Shown in pieces: positions 23,596 through 31,362 of a stretch of DNA of 32,547 nt (within the stretch, counting starts at the first letter, position 1; each line of letters opens with the position of its first letter). Location: positions 1 through 32,547 of the IMG/VR virus record IMGVR_UViG_3300035204_002067. One strand, 5' to 3'. The notes under the pieces were generated by a model. It did no database searches, was not told where the DNA came from, and saw nothing but the letters and a program-made list of their open reading frames with translations. A program made the position numbers and the translations under genes. The DNA comes from a virus.

Positions 23596-24310
23596 ATTGT
23601 GTCTCTAATGACTCTCTGATGTCCCAGAGTCCATTTTTTTGCAGCCACCACTTATAGAGAAGCACAGCATTTGAGATATTCTGAATTCCAAACTGAGGCG
23701 CCACAAACTGACTAAATTCACTACCGAACACCATATATCTACTAATATCATCATATATCGAGCAAAACTTGGCCATATTTACATCTGAAGAATAAAACCA
23801 CATATCCGGGGGGCCCTGATCGAACATCTCCCAATGAGCCATATAAAATCTGCTCATATCAATATTAGGATTAAAATTAATACACTGTACAGCGTAGGTG
23901 TGTCGCTTGCCGGGACCAGAAGTATTCCTGTTGATCCGACCTAGGTCAAACCGGGCTTTGATAACCACATCATACTTATTGCCGGAAGCATAACAGAGCT
24001 TAAAGGCTTCTTGAATGGAGTAGAAATGCGAATAGATTGTGCTGGGTTTTCGTGGCGGATTGGGCAACCGATCTAGATGTCGCGAGTGGGCCATGGCCTC
24101 AAAATCAATCTGCTCTTCATATTTGGTGAGCACCGGCTTATAGAGTTCATTTATCGTTCCTGAAAGCGTTGGCTGCCAATTGTGTATGAATACATCTGTA
24201 TCGGCGACATCAAGGATGTGCTTTTTAATATGGTGGTACCCGTCTGCTCCTTTTGATGTAGAATCGTGGAGCGAATCGAAATAACCATGGAGACAAAGTG
24301 CTACTTTCAT
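23588..24310 (-). CDS. Putative polysaccharide-biosynthesis glycosyltransferase-like protein
   Basis: A 240-residue protein. It begins with a strand-loop MKVALCLHGYF, then TDVFIHNWQP (39-47), a motif I associate with surface-polysaccharide proteins, and YDVVIKARFD (113-122), where the RFD resembles a metal-binding acidic site at the end of a GT-A strand. WFYSSDVNMAKF follows. No membrane segment is visible. It shares a 4-base ATGA overlap with the sulfotransferase upstream and 8 bases with the next glycosyltransferase-like gene, which implies a common pathway. The family is not named here because the resemblance is partial. Confidence 0.6.
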   Translation of the reverse strand: MKVALCLHGYFDSLHDSTSKGADGYHHIKKHILDVADTDVFIHNWQPTLSGTINELYKPVLTKYEEQIDFEAMAHSRHLDRLPNPPRKPSTIYSHFYSIQEAFKLCYASGNKYDVVIKARFDLGRINRNTSGPGKRHTYAVQCINFNPNIDMSRFYMAHWEMFDQGPPDMWFYSSDVNMAKFCSIYDDISRYMVFGSEFSQFVAPQFGIQNISNAVLLYKWWLQKNGLWDIRESLETQYE

Positions 24311-25002
24311 AAGGCGTGATACAACCTCAATGATTCTGGATCTATCGCCCCGTCAATCTGTTTTAACACGTCCGTACTGAAGGTTGATTTAATCTCTTTT
24401 TCGTAGTTTTCGCTCAGAACTTGGCGCTTCCCTGTGGCGTGCATAGCGTGTGTTAGGTTGTCCTCCGTGTCCACAAATTCTTCATTCATTTCTAATCCGA
24501 AGTAGTCGCTCAGATCTTCTAAGACACCCTTAGGGTTCCGGTTAAGTTTCTCGTAAGAGAGAATGATGTGGGAGTCGTAGTCAAACTCAAAATAAGATTT
24601 TATGCGTTCATTCCAATCTTTCATTTCCGTGGCCAGGTCTTTATTCCTCTTTAGTCTACTCTTCATAAAATTATAGGGATTCTTTACAATAAAGCAGTGT
24701 ATTATTTCCTGAGCTTCAAAGGCTTTCTCAATCTCGTCTTTCATACTCCTAGCGGTTAGCCCATTGGATAATTTTTCATCCTTTATTGCATTTAAGACTT
24801 TATTATATTTTGAACCTAGGTTCTTTTTGTCATCCCACTCTACAACTGTGCCAGTCCAATCCACGAAACTAGTGGGTGGGCCATGCTTCCAGGCTAACTG
24901 GTTACGAAAGACAACACTATCTTTTATATTCTTCTCGATAAGCCATTGCAGCCAGTTTGTGCCCGAGGTACGCAGGCCATATATCTTAAAGAAATTACTC
25001 AC
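24307..25002 (-). CDS. Sulfotransferase (copy 2)
   Basis: A 231-residue protein starting at GTG, supported by GAGGTAA just upstream. Residues 8-20 (YGLRTSGTNWLQW) carry the classical SGTxWL phosphosulfate loop. VKNPYNFMKSRLKR (106-119) is the 3'-phosphate-binding segment with the conserved serine. SYEKLNRNPKGVLEDL then YFGL (about 148-170) is the typical YEDLxxDPxxxxxxxxxFLG element. This is a clearer sulfotransferase than the one at 20891 and not a recent copy of it, since the two share little beyond the motifs. The likely substrate is a glycan made by the surrounding genes, with PAPS from the host. It overlaps the DegT gene by 8 bases and the next gene by 4. Confidence 0.82.
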   Translation of the reverse strand: MSNFFKIYGLRTSGTNWLQWLIEKNIKDSVVFRNQLAWKHGPPTSFVDWTGTVVEWDDKKNLGSKYNKVLNAIKDEKLSNGLTARSMKDEIEKAFEAQEIIHCFIVKNPYNFMKSRLKRNKDLATEMKDWNERIKSYFEFDYDSHIILSYEKLNRNPKGVLEDLSDYFGLEMNEEFVDTEDNLTHAMHATGKRQVLSENYEKEIKSTFSTDVLKQIDGAIDPESLRLYHAL

Positions 25003-25621
25003 TTCTTACCTCGATATCAGCAAATAATTCAAATTCGGTCAGATCTCGATATGGAGGGTCCTCGGGGATATCGGCCATCTGATCTGGGTAATTCTGCATC
25101 AACGTAAGGCCGCGGGCTGCCTGCTCAGGGGTCATATACATATTCCAGCCTCCTTCATCAATCATATCTTCGTGATACATTTTTCCGGCTGTTCGACCTT
25201 CATACCGGCGAGCCTTAAGCCATTCTACTGCCGCCGGGTCATCAAGGAGAATCATTCCTCCTTTGCCGATCTTAAGGTGTTTTTTAATATGAAAACTTAA
25301 GCACATCATGGTACCCGGCAGATACATCCCCGATGTTAATCTCTTTGCAGCGTCATAGATGGGAAAAGGCTTAAACTGGTAGATGCCCTCCCACTCCCTC
25401 TCGTCAAAGACCAGGGTGCCGCCGGCTTGTAGAACGGATTGGGGTGGTGATAAATAAGTTCTCTTAGGGAGAATCACCTCGTGGCCGGCTATATTGTGCC
25501 ATTTGCAAGCTAAAAATAAAGCATTTGTGCAGCTATTCACAGACACAGCGTAGGGGGCCCCAGTATAGTGGGCCACCTCTTCTTCAAACATTTGAACAAT
25601 TTTATAAGGGCTGTGCAACAT
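24995..25621 (-). CDS. Short DegT/DnrJ/EryC1-type sugar aminotransferase
   Basis: A 208-residue protein with the core of a PLP-dependent sugar aminotransferase: VSVNSCTNALFLA (27-39, cofactor phosphate loop), IYDAAKR with D90 (pyridine-nitrogen Asp), and LSFHIKKHLKIGKGG with K114 at the place of the Schiff-base lysine. Typical family members are about 370 residues; here most of the C-terminal small domain is missing, although there is no frameshift and the gene ends cleanly at a coupled junction. Compact versions of this kind appear to exist in other phages, from memory of the family. The expected reaction transfers an amino group to a keto-sugar nucleotide such as the RmlB product. Whether the short form is active alone or needs a partner is open. 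Confidence 0.82.
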   Translation of the reverse strand: MLHSPYKIVQMFEEEVAHYTGAPYAVSVNSCTNALFLACKWHNIAGHEVILPKRTYLSPPQSVLQAGGTLVFDEREWEGIYQFKPFPIYDAAKRLTSGMYLPGTMMCLSFHIKKHLKIGKGGMILLDDPAAVEWLKARRYEGRTAGKMYHEDMIDEGGWNMYMTPEQAARGLTLMQNYPDQMADIPEDPPYRDLTEFELFADIEVRSE

Positions 25622-25623
25622 TT

Positions 25624-26322
25624 TTAATTTATACCCTCGTAGAAGAGAATGTGTTCTCCAAACTTACAACGCAAATTAAAAAATAAACTCAAATGCTCTA
25701 AAAGCTCAGCTGTCAGGTCCTCGCCTATGAGGCCAGGATGAATTTCTAAGGTTAAAAAATTTATCTTGGATAAATCTTTATTAACTAAAAAGGGATACTC
25801 CGACCCCTCGCAATCTACCTTCAAATAGTCAATATAATCTATATTATACTCAACATAAATGTCTTCCAGTGAAATGGTTGATACCGCTTCCGTTTCGTCG
25901 CGCGTCCACTCGGGATTTTCTGCCGGATTAAAACAGCTAGTGTCGCGCGATAATTCGCCTTGGTGAGAACACAAGTATACAGTCTCGCCTGAGTCGGTGC
26001 CCACGGCTAAGTTGTGAATATTTATATTCTCCTTACCGGAGGCCTTTATATTCTCCAACCCCACTTGATAGGTATTGTGGGCTGCCTCGAATCCGATCAC
26101 ATTTTTGAAGAAAGGGCTCGCATAAATGCTGAAAGCTCCTACATTGACACCAATATCTACACAGTATTTAGGAAGACGCTTAAAGGTGAGATGAGAGTCG
26201 GGGTATGGTACATTATAACCAGGAATTCGATAAGTATGGGCTGCGTCTTTTAACTCTCTGCTCAGCCAATGCGCTCTGCTCTCTTCGGTAGACTGGTCTA
26301 TAAATTTCAACGGCGCGCTCAT
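25624..26322 (-). CDS. FkbM-family SAM methyltransferase
   Basis: A 232-residue protein started at the ATG at 26322, overlapping the GNAT stop as ATGA (a longer frame starts with TTG). Residues 55-65 (VDIGVNVGAFS) are the SAM-binding motif I; VIGFEAAHNTY is motif II; KVDCEGSE (168-175) followed by LTLEIHPG is the hallmark of FkbM/Methyltransf_21 proteins. These enzymes O-methylate sugars or other hydroxyls in glycans and natural products. In this cluster it probably caps or modifies a sugar of the phage-encoded glycan. Two bases separate it from the DegT gene downstream. Confidence 0.9.
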   Translation of the reverse strand: MSAPLKFIDQSTEESRAHWLSRELKDAAHTYRIPGYNVPYPDSHLTFKRLPKYCVDIGVNVGAFSIYASPFFKNVIGFEAAHNTYQVGLENIKASGKENINIHNLAVGTDSGETVYLCSHQGELSRDTSCFNPAENPEWTRDETEAVSTISLEDIYVEYNIDYIDYLKVDCEGSEYPFLVNKDLSKINFLTLEIHPGLIGEDLTAELLEHLSLFFNLRCKFGEHILFYEGIN

Positions 26323-26717
26323 TCTGTTTCCTCTGCTTTCTCTAAAATATAATATTTTCGGGTGAAGACACAAGACTCAAATAGCCTCAAGCTGGCTTCG
26401 TTTTCGACCTTTACTTTGGCGACACTATCAGGATGCATCACCAACAATTGTTGAATCATAAACTTCCCTAGTCCCCGCTGCTGGTAGTCTGGACTTGTCG
26501 CGACACGAATGTCTTTATCTATTACTCCTACAAAGCCCGCAGCCTCATTGTCTACTAAACAAATATAGAAACACTCCCCATATTTTTCCATAAACCGAGC
26601 ATGATCTTCAGTCTCGATATAGTCTTGCCGAATGAAGCCCGGGCGTACCTCTATATGATTACGCAGGGTTCGAAGGAACTCCCAATACTTCGGTTCGTTT
26701 TTTACTAATTCAATCAT
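26319..26717 (-). CDS. GNAT N-acetyltransferase
   Basis: A 132-residue single-domain GNAT protein. The acetyl-CoA pyrophosphate loop is QQRGLG (79-84) in SPDYQQRGLGKFMIQQL, preceded by the strand AAGFVGVIDKDIRVAT, and followed by VKVENEASLRLFESCVF, which is the common NxxSxxLFxxxGF-like C-terminal pattern. It would transfer an acetyl or similar acyl group to an amine. The nearby DegT aminotransferase makes a natural partner: amino sugar followed by N-acetylation, as in formation of Fuc4NAc or Qui4NAc. Overlaps the GT-D-like gene by 8 bases and FkbM by 4. Confidence 0.88.
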   Translation of the reverse strand: MIELVKNEPKYWEFLRTLRNHIEVRPGFIRQDYIETEDHARFMEKYGECFYICLVDNEAAGFVGVIDKDIRVATSPDYQQRGLGKFMIQQLLVMHPDSVAKVKVENEASLRLFESCVFTRKYYILEKAEETE

Positions 26718-27489
26718 TACACGAAGTTACCAAACTCAAATGCGGGCGGCGGCTCCAATAAGCCTCAAGATAACCTCGCTTAAGCGATAATTTCATCTGC
26801 TTGTGAAGCGTTGTTCCTATGTCAATATACGTGTTTTGATCATAATTTTTAAATAAATTGTGAATTAATATCTCTGAGAGGCTGCTGGCCGAAAACAAAA
26901 ATACGTGATTTGTTATCTTCTCCTTTTCAACCCATTCCTTCATTTCGCCGATCAAGTGATGATCGTTCACAATACAATTGCGCCCAACGCGGAAATCTTT
27001 TACTACTTCAAATGGCATTTCGGATAAGTCAGCATTCTCGCTACACACCATTACAACTTTGTGGTTCTTAAGAGCAGGTATGTAGTGGCTCACAAAATCA
27101 GTATAATTCGAGTTAACCAACAGATTGGCATAACTATACTGGTCATCAAACTCTCCATATTCGGCTCTCATCCAGGGCACATATTGTGCGGATGCACAGT
27201 TGCAATTTTTGCATATACCGCCAACAAAATAGTTGAGCTTCTTAAACGTATATGCCTCAACCAAGGCTTCGCGCACAAACCCATGTTGTGAGGGCTCAAA
27301 ATTCTTATAATCGTCCGAAGCATAGCCAAAGCTGTGCCGTACGTCTCCCGTGATAACATAATCTTGTTCTAAAACTAGCTGCTTATTTTGCATCACCAGA
27401 ATTTCTCCATCCGAAAATCTTGTAAACGCAAACGGCTCACCACGCTTAAGCTTGTCTAATAGGAGCCAAAAATCAGATTTAAATTTCAT
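26710..27489 (-). CDS. GT-D-like (DUF1792-type) glycosyltransferase candidate
   Basis: A 259-residue protein. FAFTRFSDGE at residues 20-29 matches the RFGDGE motif of the GT-D fold enzymes (DUF1792, first described in streptococcal adhesin glycosylation). The second part, HVFLFSASSLSEILIHNLF followed by TYIDIGTTLH, matches the C-terminal region where those proteins have a hydrophobic strand, a glycine/serine loop and an Asp-Ile-Gly motif. A C-rich patch, GICKNCNC (about 91-98), is unusual and could bind metal. No close signature of GT-A or GT-B is visible. It would add a sugar to the glycan made by this cluster. The assignment rests on short motifs, so moderate confidence. Confidence 0.65.
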   Translation of the reverse strand: MKFKSDFWLLLDKLKRGEPFAFTRFSDGEILVMQNKQLVLEQDYVITGDVRHSFGYASDDYKNFEPSQHGFVREALVEAYTFKKLNYFVGGICKNCNCASAQYVPWMRAEYGEFDDQYSYANLLVNSNYTDFVSHYIPALKNHKVVMVCSENADLSEMPFEVVKDFRVGRNCIVNDHHLIGEMKEWVEKEKITNHVFLFSASSLSEILIHNLFKNYDQNTYIDIGTTLHKQMKLSLKRGYLEAYWSRRPHLSLVTSCND

Positions 27490-27490
27490 T

Positions 27491-28510
27491 TTATTTGTTC
27501 GGTGTGAGGTGGCTTTTTAATACATCGTAAATTTTTTGTGCTGCAAAACCGTCGCCATATGGACATTCGTCGCTGGCGAGTGGCTTGTAGTTCTCTTGAG
27601 TATTAACAAAATCAAATTGGGCGCGGAGTTCTGTAGGGTTATCGCACATATAAGCAAATATACCCATCCCTTCGACGCGTTCAGTTATCTTTCGACACAC
27701 AATACACTTTTTCCGCATAAAGGAGGCTTCTTCTTGAATCCCGCCGCTGTCGGTAATAATAAAGCGACAACTGGCAATCATCCGAATGAATTCGGAATGC
27801 TCGACGGGATCCACAACCTTCACGTGCTGAAGGAGGTGCCGGTATTGTGTAACGTTAGGGTTAGGATGCAGCGGAAGTATAAATTCATATTCCGGATGCT
27901 CTTTCGCCAAAGTATCCAGTTCTGAAAACCACTTATCCATCTCTGAGTGATTCTCGCGCCGGTGGAGAGTGACAAGAATCGTGTTCCCGTATACCGACTC
28001 AATGTCGCGAATATTATCCAATACCGTGTTACCAACAATGAAAACGTTGTGTGTAATATGCTCAGCTTTTAAATTAGCTGCCGACACATCTGTCGGGCAC
28101 AGGTGGATGCTGGCCAACCTGGCGATGGCTTGACGATTGAATTCTTCAGGGTAGGGATTCTCCAAATCCCACGTGCGCAAGCCCGCTTCAAGGTGTATTA
28201 CTTTAAGTCGCCGATGAAAGGCGGCGAGACCCACAGCTAGTGCAGATGTGGTATCTCCCTGTACCATCACAGCGGTGACTTCGTTGAACACATGATCATT
28301 ATTCATAATTGACGAAACAATAGAATCCAGGCGATTGGGGCCGTCAGTAATTTTAAGACGGCGAATATCCGTAGTGTTCACTACATTTTCCAGAAGACTG
28401 GTATGTTGGCCGGTGAAAAGGAGAGCATAGGGGAGCCTGCCGTCAAACTGCTCCAAAAGTGGTTTAATTTTAATATACTCTGGGCGCGTGCCAAATGAAA
28501 TCAATAACAT
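27491..28510 (-). CDS. wecB: UDP-N-acetylglucosamine 2-epimerase (non-hydrolysing)
   Basis: A 339-residue protein with the start chosen at the ATG at 28510, which has an AGGAG site 5 bases upstream; an upstream ATG at 28540 lies inside the preceding gene. FGTRPEYIKIKPLL (6-19) is the family opening. D86 in VQGDTTSA, E108 in HLEAGLR, E122 in YPEEFNR and H183 in LHRREN line up with the E. coli WecB catalytic/structural residues D95, E117, E131 and H213 (the first three at a constant offset). TDSGGIQEEA is the UDP-binding motif. It interconverts UDP-GlcNAc and UDP-ManNAc. The product could be used directly or oxidised to ManNAcA, but no dehydrogenase of that type is in the window. Confidence 0.95.
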   Translation of the reverse strand: MLLISFGTRPEYIKIKPLLEQFDGRLPYALLFTGQHTSLLENVVNTTDIRRLKITDGPNRLDSIVSSIMNNDHVFNEVTAVMVQGDTTSALAVGLAAFHRRLKVIHLEAGLRTWDLENPYPEEFNRQAIARLASIHLCPTDVSAANLKAEHITHNVFIVGNTVLDNIRDIESVYGNTILVTLHRRENHSEMDKWFSELDTLAKEHPEYEFILPLHPNPNVTQYRHLLQHVKVVDPVEHSEFIRMIASCRFIITDSGGIQEEASFMRKKCIVCRKITERVEGMGIFAYMCDNPTELRAQFDFVNTQENYKPLASDECPYGDGFAAQKIYDVLKSHLTPNK

Positions 28511-28511
28511 T

Positions 28512-30098
28512 TTATCTCCTGTAAATGGGCTTCCAGCCATTCTCGATGGCGTTTTTCACACAGTTGTCCCGCTCCGTATAGAATACTTGATGATTTGTGG
28601 GACGCGAAGTCGCCTTAGTGTCTACCCCATACTCCATCCCCTTAGTGGAACTGAACATGGCGGGCTTATCGGGGGGATGCGGCGGTACATAAGTTTTGGT
28701 ATTGCTGTACTTCTGAGCGAGGTAGGACAGCTGTATGTCCTCCCCATTATCCCAGCAATAGGGTTCTTCGCGCCATAGATCCATTACCGCCGTGCGCGGC
28801 AAGAACCAGGCGTGCCCAACCAAGTCTACTTCAGTAGTCTCCGGATTAGGATTACTCCATCCAACCCTCTGATGGCCATAATAGCGATCTTCTTTCAATT
28901 GAACTCCTACACCTCCCAAGATCCCCGGGTGTTGTGCGTACGTCTGCAGACAGTTATCAAACCATAAGGGTCCCGGGATAGTGTCATCATCAAAAAGGGC
29001 TACAAATGTTGTTTGAGCAAGTAATGCAGCACTGAATCGGCCGTAGAATTTCCAGTTATAATCATTTTTAATCACCCGATCAACGTCGAGACTTTCGAAA
29101 TCAAAACCAGCATTGTCTTCATGATAATTGACCCATACCCAAATTTGCTGAGGCTGGATTGTCTGCGCCCTCAAGGCGGCGATCTGCTCTTCGAGATACT
29201 CCGGGCGACGATAACAGTTGAGAATCACAGTAATACTTTCCGTAGGACTTTTTTCATTTTCGTGCTCAATAAGATTATCAAAAAGTACTAGGGCCTCTTC
29301 TACTCTTTTCCGCAACGCATCAATTAGCTCTTTTCCAGAGAGGCCGAATATGTCTTCTGATGCAAAACCAAGCATTTTGGGACTAGTAAGAAGCTTACAT
29401 TCCAGCATTTTGGCTTCAGCAGATATGCGAGAGAACGTCTCTAGCACTTGGGGGCAAAATACCAGAGCTTTATATTGGGCTAGTTCTGTTAGCAGATCAG
29501 CAGGGTCGGCATAGGGTCCAATAAGTTCATAGTTAATCTCTCGGTCCTTGCAAAGCTGTATTGCCGGGGCCGTACCCTTCACTGGGTTGGAAGAATTGAT
29601 GATCGCAAACTTGTCACTCTTGGGCGTCTCTAGAAGAGACTCAATATGATCCAGGCGCTCATCCGACCATAAGCTGCTCCCGATACTATAGACATTAGTT
29701 AGGTGCAAATTCTTTTCTAATATTTCCTTGCAGACGGCACTCAATACAACAACTGCTTTAGCCTTCCTATACAAAGCCACATTTATGTGTTCCGAGGCTG
29801 GGATATCAAAGTGCGGGTACCTACTGGGGTCTCGCGTTTTCAGGTATTTATGGTCATGCTCATAGATGATATAATCGCATCCTAACAGCTCTTGCTTCAT
29901 AGGTGCCGAAAGTCCAATAAAATTACTTACTATAACGATAGATGCATTCGTTAGCAACTGGGAAGTGACCTGATTGCTGTGGACTTTTACTACCCGTGTG
30001 GTTTTTTCTAGATGCCTAATAAGGATAGCATCGTTGAGTTCAGCGCCACCTGTTAGCTGATCGCTAAAGAAATCTGCTATAAACAATACCGACTTCAT
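28512..30098 (-). CDS. Bifunctional glycosyltransferase: GT-B-like N-terminus fused to GT2 C-terminus
   Basis: A 528-residue protein begun at the ATG at 30098 (ATGA overlap with the upstream stop). Residues 1 to about 285 look like a GT4/GT-B enzyme: VLFIADFFSDQLTGGAE at the N-terminus, AVVVLSAVCKEIL, FAIINSSNPVKGTAPA and ALVFCPQVLETFSRISAEAK, the last equivalent to the ExxxxxxxE helix. From about 290 a GT2/GT-A domain begins (ITVILNCYRRPEYLEEQI), with the metal motif FDDDTIPG near 368 and WDNGEDIQLSYL near 449 (the ED acceptor-site motif). Both halves keep their key motifs, so the protein may add two sugars in sequence. It overlaps the GT4 gene by 4 bases. Confidence 0.85.
   Translation of the reverse strand: MKSVLFIADFFSDQLTGGAELNDAILIRHLEKTTRVVKVHSNQVTSQLLTNASIVIVSNFIGLSAPMKQELLGCDYIIYEHDHKYLKTRDPSRYPHFDIPASEHINVALYRKAKAVVVLSAVCKEILEKNLHLTNVYSIGSSLWSDERLDHIESLLETPKSDKFAIINSSNPVKGTAPAIQLCKDREINYELIGPYADPADLLTELAQYKALVFCPQVLETFSRISAEAKMLECKLLTSPKMLGFASEDIFGLSGKELIDALRKRVEEALVLFDNLIEHENEKSPTESITVILNCYRRPEYLEEQIAALRAQTIQPQQIWVWVNYHEDNAGFDFESLDVDRVIKNDYNWKFYGRFSAALLAQTTFVALFDDDTIPGPLWFDNCLQTYAQHPGILGGVGVQLKEDRYYGHQRVGWSNPNPETTEVDLVGHAWFLPRTAVMDLWREEPYCWDNGEDIQLSYLAQKYSNTKTYVPPHPPDKPAMFSSTKGMEYGVDTKATSRPTNHQVFYTERDNCVKNAIENGWKPIYRR
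28516..28520 (-). promoter_or_regulatory. Ribosome binding site deciding the WecB start
   Basis: AGGAG on the minus strand, 5 bases before the ATG at 28510. It favours this start over the in-frame ATG at 28540, which lies inside the upstream coding region. Confidence 0.7.
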
Positions 30099-31360
30099 AA
30101 CATCTCGATGTCGGCTAGCTCCTTGTTCCACGCTTCCGTCTCCTCAGACAGCTCTGCTGGGTCAATCAAAGCATTAATAAAATCAGCATAGATCTTCTCC
30201 GCTGTGAAATTCTCTAGTATGTGCTCCTGTAGAACCTTGGCTTCTTGTTTGAAGTGCGCCTCTTTTTCTAGGGCGGCTGTCAAGGCTCTCTTAAATGAAG
30301 CTTCGCGGGGGAAACACCACTTAGAATCCGCCTCAATGATCCCAGGCCATACTGCGTGAGGCTGTACCTGTCCGAGATCAAATTCGACGCGGTTAATACG
30401 GGGGACACTTTTCCCTTTTTTGTTCTTCTTGCAAATAAAGTCCATCTGCCCGCTCCAAGTAGACGTAATTAAAGATAAACCGTTATAGGCAGCCTCAAAC
30501 AGCGGGAGGCCGTACCCTTCTCCATGGCCAATATTAATCAAAGCTTTCATCGTTGGATGTTGGTAAAGCCACGTTAGTTGAGATTGAGTGAGTTCTCCGT
30601 GCACCAAATAGATTTTACATTTGTGGTCTCCGCCGAGCTGGTCTAGCAAGTTTTCAAGGCGCGCGCCTGTCGCTTCGCGATCCATTATGCTATCGCCTAC
30701 GATGTTTGTTTTTAAAACGAGACCTACGTCAGCATTATCTTTAAAGTGTTGCACAAACCATCCTACGGTATTCTCGACATTTTTCCGGGGGCCCCATTGT
30801 GCGACGGCTAAGAAATTCTTATCTGTACTAAAGTTAATGTCTATTTCCTCTGGCTCAAAATGGCGCACGGGATAGTTGACGGCCGTAGTGGGAACTTGAA
30901 GACCCCAGCCCTTTATTTCTCGACCTTGCGGATCTGTTACATCATACGTGGTCTGTTCGAACACTTTTTTGGAGTGCTGAGATACTACTATTAACCGATC
31001 AATGAATGCATTGGTCTTCTCAATCCAGGCGCCGGCCACCTTTGTTGTTTCAATTCCGGCAGTATATCCAATATTCACCGGCGCAATCTTCTGAAATTCG
31101 TTGGGAACTGTAATTTGGAGGGACATATCAAAGGGCCCCTTGTTCTGTACATAAACAGCCGTTTTCATCATCGTTGATTTAATGTACAACATCTCGTCTG
31201 TGTTTTCAGCTACGTGGCCTGTTTGGCCCCATGCAATATTATCGATATAAATCTCAAAAAGGTCTTCACGAGAACGCAATGCATTAATTGCCAGCCTTGA
31301 CTGCTCACCGTAACCAGACCTAGACAACACGGGCCCTCTAACTAAAATTCGTTTTCGCAT
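30095..31360 (-). CDS. GT4-family glycosyltransferase
   Basis: A 421-residue protein begun at the ATG at 31360, two bases after the upstream stop (the longer frame would start with TTG inside the previous gene). The opening ILVRGPVLSRSGYGEQSR is like the SGYG/SGFG acceptor loop of GT4 enzymes. FLAVAQWGPRKNVENTVGWF is the start of the nucleotide-sugar domain. GHGEGYGLPLFEAAYNGL (278-295) carries the Glu-x7-Glu donor-binding helix. Fold is GT-B. The sugar and acceptor cannot be told. It shares the operon with the GT4 enzyme upstream but the two are divergent. Confidence 0.9.
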   Translation of the reverse strand: MRKRILVRGPVLSRSGYGEQSRLAINALRSREDLFEIYIDNIAWGQTGHVAENTDEMLYIKSTMMKTAVYVQNKGPFDMSLQITVPNEFQKIAPVNIGYTAGIETTKVAGAWIEKTNAFIDRLIVVSQHSKKVFEQTTYDVTDPQGREIKGWGLQVPTTAVNYPVRHFEPEEIDINFSTDKNFLAVAQWGPRKNVENTVGWFVQHFKDNADVGLVLKTNIVGDSIMDREATGARLENLLDQLGGDHKCKIYLVHGELTQSQLTWLYQHPTMKALINIGHGEGYGLPLFEAAYNGLSLITSTWSGQMDFICKKNKKGKSVPRINRVEFDLGQVQPHAVWPGIIEADSKWCFPREASFKRALTAALEKEAHFKQEAKVLQEHILENFTAEKIYADFINALIDPAELSEETEAWNKELADIEML

Positions 31361-31362
31361 CT

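Noticed and set aside
26019-26026. Exact TATAAATA on the minus strand, like a T4 late promoter
   Set aside because: It is in the coding region of the FkbM gene, about 400 bases from the next start, in an AT-rich Asn/Ile stretch; likely chance.
26323-26373. Longer N-terminus for the FkbM methyltransferase (TTG at 26373)
   Set aside because: The ATG at 26322 overlaps the GNAT stop as ATGA, matching the pattern of neighbouring genes.
30099-30131. Longer N-terminus for the double glycosyltransferase (GTG at 30131)
   Set aside because: The ATG at 30098 overlaps the upstream stop as ATGA and begins at the first beta strand of the fold.
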